NCBI GenBank assembly: GCA_014706295.1
Contig: JACSVZ010000004.1
Location: forward strand, 9,768,465 to 9,832,464
Source: Lycocorax pyrrhopterus obiensis
Taxonomy: Eukaryota > Chordata > Aves > Passeriformes > Paradisaeidae
Length of the DNA: 64,000 nucleotides
Reading direction: 5' to 3'
Shown here: in pieces, positions 57,101 to 64,000 of the stretch
Layout: each line of letters opens with the position of its first letter
Numbering within the stretch: position 1 is the stretch's first letter
Position numbers and translations under genes: made by a program
The notes under the pieces: model-generated
Database searches by the model: none
The model's input: the letters and a program-made list of their open reading frames with translations, nothing else
What the model was told of the DNA's origin: nothing

Positions 57101-60100
57101 ATTTGGGAAAAATGAATTGAAAATACAGGTTGGACACTTTCTGTCCTCTCTTTTCAAATAAAATCCCATTCAGGAAAAGCCTTAGATTGGAAATTGTCAT
57201 AGAAAAAAAAAAGCTTTGAGAAGCTGTGGGAGTTTTTGTTAGAAACTGGTTGCTATACTTAGAAAACCAAACAAAAATAAATTATCAAAGACAGAGCTCT
57301 CTTGTTGGACACCTCGTCATCTAAGCTGCAAAACTGAGGCAGGTAGAAGAAGTTTTGTCCCATCACTGTTGAGTCAAATTCAAGGTTAATGTTCTGCAGA
57401 GGAATTACAATAATAAGGAAAACTACCTCAAAGCAAGGAAATTAGGCAGCAAAGGACACAGAAGCACCTGGAGCTCCATACCCCACAGACCTATGGATTT
57501 TATAATGTAGCATCTTCTCTTTTAGCAGGGCCCATTCCAGCCAGGTCGGGAGATGGATCGAGAAACTTCACAGCGGGGCAATTTATAGACAGAGGTGCCA
57601 GCCCGGAGTTCCTGGTCCTTATTGTGCAGATCTTGCTTTCTGCTGCTCCCCCCGTGCTGTTGAATACAGATCTGTACAAACCCCTCCAGGTGCTTTGCCT
57701 TGCAACACACTGCATTTATTACAGGGTTTTTGGGAGCCAGCTGAACAGCTGACATGTTTGATTCTTTGTGGCATAAAATCCTGGGGCTGAAAAGGGCTTC
57801 TCCTTCAGTCATCTCTGAATCGCTCACCCTTCATTTTATTGAACACAGTAGAGGATGACTAGACAGGCTGAAGTGATCTTCTTGAAATTTCCATATTTTC
57901 TTCTTTTTCCAAGCCATATTAAGAAGCCTATTCTCACTTATCAGTTTTTCACTTCAAAATTTTCTGTCTTCTAATACTTCAATAACTGATTGGAATTTTA
58001 TTGAGAGTCAGGGAGGGAAGAAAACAAAACTAATTTAATCATAGCAGGGAGAAGCAAGTTCATTTTCTCAACCCAGAGAAGATGTCTTCAAGCTCACCCC
58101 TGGTGGAAGGTCCGTGGGTTTTAGCACTGCAGGTGAATGATTCTGGGCCAGAATGATTTCATCTCTCTGACAAAGGTAGTTAAGTGTTTGACAATTTTGT
58201 CCAAACTGCCAGGTTTTCCCAGAAATAGTGTTCCAGGTTTTCATAAGCCTGGAGACATTTTTGTCATTTCAGCCTCGTTTAGCTTATTACACTCTGCCAG
58301 CCACATCCAGCTAAAGTGCAACGGAGGCTGCTGCCTCTGTTACAAACCCACATCTTCTCTATCAACAAACCTTCAGTACCCTGACCATTAGACAAGCCCT
58401 AACATTTGATCTGCCACTGATGATAGGCACGTTCCAATCTGTGGCTGCTAGCCTGCAAAAATGATCTACAAATGGCAGGCTGCAGGATGTAATTTCGTAT
58501 CCTGCAGGATGGTGTTGAAGTCCTCCTGCTTCACTTCAATGTGAAGGTCATTCCTCCAGATCTGAAATTACACTCGCTCAAAGTGGCATGGGGAACTATA
58601 CCACAAGCTTAATTTAGGATAAAAACACAGGAAAATAATGTTTCGTGTCAATTTGTTTTCGACGGTTTAACAAAAATGTTAATTTGTCACGGAGCTGGAG
58701 GCAAGACTAGGCCTTAAGAGAACAGTGTATTTGGGTCTATGTTTGTCTCTTGTTCAAATTGGTGGATCAGTCCTCAAATGATTCTTTGGTTTTACTAGGA
58801 AACATTATTTCATTTCCTCCATTGCTCTTTTTAAAGCAGCAAAGTGCTTACCAACCACCTTTTACAGCTTTGCTTTTCACCAAGCTTTCCTGAGACTGTA
58901 AATGTTCGATATTACAAATCCATGCTTCCTAGCATTGATGAATCTGGCTCTTGGAAAGCCAGAGTTGCAATGATTAACTATCTGATTAAACCAAAAAAAA
59001 GAGCTGCCTTGAGAGTTTGAAAGACGTGCCCTTCAGGAGATTTAATTTCATGATCTCCCTAATCAGTGTTTTGTAAGTTCAGTGTACATCCTATGCACAT
59101 CTTTTAAATCAGGGCAGATTGCATATTGGCTTACAGCGTTATCACAAATTAGCAGTACAATATCAGTTTCTCTGATGCGGGGAACTCTGAACAGGAATCG
59201 TTTGCATTTCTATGTGAGCATCCTGGAGACAAATAGAAAGAAATGAATAGCCTTTTAATTTAATTGGCTTCCAAGGAGAGCCTGAGAATAGAAAGCACAA
59301 TGTACTGCACAGTTACTGTAGAAACGGTGGAGGTCAAAAGCTCAGCGTGCAGGCCCTACATCAGTCACCACTGCTCCTGTGCAGTAATTTTTTTAATTCT
59401 CACTGCATCTCCGTCAGACCCCAGGAAGCCAGATAATTCAGCGTTAGTATTCCAAGTGGAAGTGCTGGGTCATTTGTCACTGGTCGGATCATGCTATGGA
59501 ATTTGTTTTAGAAAAGCTGCCAAAATGAAAAACTACATTGTATCGGTGCTCTTATATATCAGCCACAAGAATTAGATCAGAACAAAAAGAAAGAAAAAGG
59601 AGAGGAAAAATCTTTCTTTCTCGTAGAAGAATAAAAAAGACAGAACAAGGGAAGAAAAAGTGGTACAAAATGGATAACAGTCTGGCAAGAAACCCTTTTT
59701 CAAAATAATCTTTGTATAACAGACAGTTAAGATTTATGTGTTATTTAGTGGAGCCAGCCGTGCTGAATGCAGTGAAAGCAAAAAGGGAGATAATATTGTG
59801 CTAATATTCAAAACTCCTGCACTCTTTTGACTGTAGAAATAAAGAGCTATAGCTCTTGTAAAACTTGAGCTGGCCTAGGAGCTCATCAATGAACACAGAA
59901 ACCCATCCACACAGTGCTAAATGTAGAAAAGGGATTTCTTTACTATTTTTGGACTGGCTAGTGCAAGATCTGTGCTGCTACTTCAGCTTGAATTCATTCA
60001 TCTGTCTGCAGAAAAGTTCAGAACTCCTCCTCTATGTCTGATCCCATATGCTTGTGCCGGCACAAAAACCTGACACAAAGCACTTCCATATGTAGCAGGC

Positions 60101-61026
60101 TCAGCTGCACCAAGGGGATCACATTAACCTCCCATTTCATTTTTGGACTGTTGATTTTGAAAAGCACAAAGGTTCCTTTTAGGAGGTTGTGCGTGAACAG
60201 TTGTTGGCATTTTTTATTATTTCCGATTACAACAATAAATTATTCCATGTAGCTGTATTATTATTCTCTGAAGGAGGAGAAGGAGGTAGAGCTTTCCAAC
60301 TAAAAATATCCTAGTGGTCAGTGTTCTTACCAAGAACGTTGGAAAACATTCCAGCTCCCCTTCCTGTCCTGAAGAAATTCAGTCCCTCATCTTGTGTCTG
60401 TGACTCGGGTGCCCAGGCTGTGCCCAAGCTCTGTCTCCCTCCTCCTCTTGTGCAAGCCCATCTCCTGTGGAGAAAAGCCAGATACACCAGGCCAAAAGTA
60501 GGGCACAAGCTGGTGTGATTTTATAACTCACCTGGGAAGCACAGGATCCACACACAGCCCGCATGGATCGTTCTGTCTGCATTGCTCAGCACTGGCAGGG
60601 AAGTGGTGCTGTGAGCAGAGGTGAGAACTTCCCTTGCTGGCCCTGTCAATCCGAGAGGGCAGTGGGCTTTCAGGGCTGTTTGCAGAAGGAAAAGCAGCAG
60701 TCTGCAGCCCGTCTGCTCCTGGTCATATGAAGGGGTGGCACCCGAGCCCAGAGCCTGGCTGCTCAGGGAGCCTTTGTCTTACCCTGCAGTGAGCCATGTT
60801 AGCGCTCCAGGTAGACAGATGTTCACTGGGGACTAAAGGCACCTTGATTTAGGTATAGACATGTTTGAAGTGTGTGCCTGCATCAAGTCCCCAAAGCAGT
60901 TTGGGGTTTTTTGTGCTGTGATGGGGAGGTTGTCCTGAGCAAACATGGGATGGCAGGTTTTGTGAGGGTTGGACAGCTAATGCACCCAGACAAATTGGAT
61001 GCACCTTGCACACACGGCCTACATAG
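51180..61026. other. Intergenic DNA, no gene recognised
   Basis: AT-rich, unique-looking sequence without CR1. Open frames stay below about 125 codons and match nothing known. Small features are a G-run near 53,872-53,881, a purine-rich stretch near 59,580-59,660 and several A- or T-runs. No exon, tRNA or structured RNA recognised. Confidence 0.5.
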
Positions 61027-61310
61027 ACTCATAGAGGGTTTAGGTTGGAAGGGACCTTAAAGACCATCTAATTCCAATCCCCCTGCCATGGGCAGAGACA
61101 TCTTCCACTAGCCCAAGTTGCTCAGAGCTCCATTGAACCTGGTCCAGGGATGGGGCATCCACAGCTTCTCTGGGCAATCTGTGCCAGGGCCTCACCACCT
61201 TCACAGTAAATAATTTTTTTCTAATATCTAACCTAAACCTGCTCTCGGTCAGTTTTAAGCCCTTCCCCCTTGTCCTGTCACTACATGCTCTTGGACACTG
61301 TCTGCTGTGG
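61027..61310 (-). mobile_element. CR1 LINE fragment, 3' end
   Basis: The + strand reads TAGACTCATAGAGGGTTTAG, then GTTGGAAGGGACCTTAAAGA, the GCCATGGGCAGAGACATCTT block, GGGGCATCCACAGCTTCTCT, the CTCACCACCTTCACAGTAAA block and CCCTTGTCCTGTCACTACAT. This is an inverted CR1 3' end of about 280 bp. It ends around the CTTGGACACTGTC block. Confidence 0.93.
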
Positions 61311-64000
61311 AAACAAACTCTGCTTGATTGTGGCCAGGCTGCCTTGAACAGGTATCCATAAGATGGACTCATGCAGTTTGACTCCTCTTGAGTTTAAACC
61401 CTTCATTAGTTAGAACTGATTTATCTCAAGTACCCTCATGTAGACAACACTAAAGTTAAATGGATTAACCTCCAGTTTAACTCTACTGAAAAAGCTGACT
61501 GGGGAGAAAATGAAAGGAAAACATGTGAAAAAGGTTTTTAGGTGAAAACTTCAATGCCTTCATGAAAAAGAAATGTCATTAAGGTGACTTTGACACAGGC
61601 ACTGTGCCTGCATGGTAACACTGCATAGCATCCTTTACCTTTCAAATGGTTTTTACATCTGCTATGTTTCACCAAGTCCAAAAAAAAAAAAAAGTATATG
61701 GCACTTTTAAACATATTATCACTCCTGGTAAAATTTTGTATTGTCCCTCTTTGATAACTGATATTCCTCAGGTAATGTTGGAACTAGAAGCTTTTCTTTT
61801 TCTCATTATTCAGCTCTAACTATTGAGAAATTCTCATCTTCTGTTAGGGAGCCAAGCTTCACACAGGACTGTTTTCCTTACCCTAACCCCATGTTTCTGA
61901 GAACTCTGCCTTCCAGAGGAAATCCTGGTGTAGTGACCTTTGAATATTTATCAAGTGGCATAAGGTAACTGAGGGCTGTAGCCTGGCAGTAAAGAAAGGT
62001 TCCCTGTAGAAGCAGATTTGATAATTACGGAGAAAAGAGGACTCATTTCCCTGCAATGTAAAATGATCCACACCTGGCCTGTCCTCACTCCATAGTATGC
62101 TAAACAGCACATGCATTTTCCAAAGGACGTTAAAACCCTGCTGTCAGAAAAATGAAACGGAGAGAGGAGTTCATATAATGCATCAGGAGGAAAAAAAAAT
62201 CAGTAGGTATAAATGGAGAAAAAGGCTGTGTCAGCTTTCGTGGAAATAACACATTTTCTTCCTAATCTCCTGATACATAGAACAGGCAGTTACTGGCTGG
62301 GAAATAAAAGGAGGCTGGAAAACAGGAGAGCCTGCTGGCTGTAATCTGCACAATACCTGAGCACTAGGAGTTTGTTTCAAAATGCAAAATGCAGCAGCCT
62401 GTGCATGTTAGGGGGGGAAAGTGGTCAGCGAGGAGATGAGAGGTGGCACCAAGCTGGGCTCATACTACAAAAGGATTAAGAGCAAAGTGGGGCATTTCTA
62501 CCAGGAGATGCTGCAGATTAATGGGTAATTGGCCCAGTGTAAATCTCCCTTCACCACCACCTGTGTGATTAAAGGAGCCTTCCCCACCCCTTCCTTCACT
62601 CATGGTGGTTTTTTGTCTCGTGATTTCAGACCCCTAAATCCAGTCGAAATACCTATGTGGGAGGGGGAAAAAAAAAAAAACGAGCAGAGAAATACCTGTT
62701 CTTCAAAAATCAGCTTCAAGCTGAAAGACTGCACAACTACTTTATTATGGTAAGTCTCAAGGCAACAGGTGGCATGGCAAGAATTACAGTGGGATCCCTT
62801 TCAGGCAGTGTGATGTGTTTGTCAAAAATCTTTGCTTTGCATGTTCGTGTTTATTTTTCTTCTTCATCTTCTTAGCACTCCCCTCGGTAAGTGCCTTGTT
62901 CTTTTGGTTTTTCAGAGCATTTTAGGATGCCTACACAGCTTCATGGGCCATTTCCCAGGTAGAAGTGGTTTCTCCAGGGACGTTCTTGTCACTGCAGCAG
63001 GTTTAATATGAGCTGCCTGGCCCTCTGGGAACTGAGGCAGCAGGAGATGGGAGGAGTAGGGCTGAAGGGTGAGCGATGTGGAGAATACCTGCAGACAGGG
63101 CAAGGCAGGGGTGTCTTTGTCAAGAGTAGCTCTTGGTAGGAGTTTGGATCAATGGAGGTACTCAGTAGCCACTATGAATCTTTCATGAGCCAGTCCTTAC
63201 AACCCCTAGGTAGGTTTGTAGGCTACTGTTTCACTTTTTCAGGGATCTGGGCTGTCCTGTCAGGTACCTCCCTTTCCCAGGGTGGTTTCCTTGCGTGGAG
63301 CTGTAAAACCATAATTATTACCAGCTCACCTGATAAGAGTTTTTGGGGTCATGCTCTGTCTCGCAGCAGGAACATGAAAGGAGGGACAAAGATAAGAGCA
63401 GCATCTCAGCCGCCCCCCACTGTAACACTGAGGCTGCCTCTCACAATTTCAATGTAATTATTTGCTAAAAAGGACAAATTCTGCTTTCCTGGTTTTGGTA
63501 CCATTCCTGGGAACAGCTGCTGCTCTCCACTGAATGAATGCCTGTGTTCAAGTTTGCGGAGTATCCCGTGTCCTGTATGGCACGTGTGCATCTTCCAGAC
63601 TTTATCCTGGAGGGGAGGTGAAAAATGTAACAGGTCTAGTCCGGAATGTAATCAAAGATTTATAAGTAGCCATGCATTTTTTATGCATATAAAGTAATAA
63701 GAGCTGTAGAGTAAAAGCAGAAATGTGACATTAAATGGTTGCTCTTGCCAGTTTTCCACGAGATGTGATCAAAGCACCATTTCAGCAGCAGGGCTGCAAG
63801 ACTGCACCCTCTAATAGGAAGACAATGATTTGATCAGGCTCCAGTTAAGGCCAGGAGCATCCTCTGCCTGAGGGTCTGTTCAGCTTCTTTTGCATAACAT
63901 TAAAAGAAGTTCAGCTGGTCAGACCAAATGGCTAATCAAGAGATGTTCTGTAATGCATCCTTTCATTTCATTCCATAACCCACCACTTGAAAGCCAGGGT
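61311..64000. other. Intergenic DNA, no gene recognised
   Basis: An A-run lies at 61,680-61,694 and another at about 62,668-62,680. Only short open frames are seen. No repeat family or exon recognised up to the window end. Confidence 0.5.

Noticed and set aside
1..64000. CRISPR arrays, prokaryotic operons, tRNA or rRNA genes
   Set aside because: The sequence is vertebrate with introns and CR1 elements. I saw no spaced direct repeats of CRISPR type and no cloverleaf with A and B boxes.

Overview
The window looks like bird nuclear DNA. Short 5'-truncated CR1-type LINE fragments are scattered through it in both orientations, with the avian CR1 3' end and degenerate octamer tail. There is a probable solo LTR and a long (AAGGG)n array. 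The only protein-coding gene I can support encodes a protein matching vertebrate BTBD3 along its whole length. The order within birds is not settled; the LTR remnants suggest a neoavian, possibly a songbird, but this is inference.

Layout. 1-18,600: intergenic DNA with CR1 fragments (about 2.6, 6.2, 6.6, 8.6, 12.5 and 17.2 kb), a possible conserved regulatory block near 7.56-7.76 kb and G/T-rich tracts near 18.0-18.4 kb. 18,650-18,890: a diverged tandem duplication just before a strong CpG island (18,930-19,670), the likely distal BTBD3 promoter with a candidate 5' splice donor at 19,164/19,165. 19,670-29,560: AT-rich sequence, best read as the first BTBD3 intron, holding a perfect (CCCTT)n array (27,411-27,584) and a perfect 12-bp hairpin (26,261-26,288). 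29,590-30,110: a palindromic element followed by a second CpG island, the likely proximal promoter.

The BTBD3 coding sequence lies in four + strand exons: 30,346-30,668, 31,221-31,311, 31,811-31,929 and 35,879-36,911. Spliced, they give 1,566 nt and 521 residues (basic N-terminus, BTB, BACK, PHR). Every junction is GT-AG and the phases agree. A 3' UTR of about 3.3 kb probably ends just after an AATAAA at 40,210-40,215 and carries two close Pumilio-type sites.

40,236-64,000: intergenic DNA without a recognisable gene. It holds a probable solo LTR (48.7-49.1 kb, minus strand), an adjacent CR1 (49.12-49.70 kb), a perfect (AAGGG)n array of about 77 units (50,794-51,179) and another CR1 (61.03-61.3 kb).

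The most interesting structure is the arrangement of the BTBD3 5' end. Two CpG-island promoters sit about 10.5 kb apart. Inside coding exon 1 is a good 3' splice-site signal that would let distal-promoter transcripts skip Met1 and start at Met61, which has a strong Kozak context, giving a 461-residue form. The two pentanucleotide arrays are opposite in orientation and flank the whole coding part of the gene. No system unlike known vertebrate genes was found.
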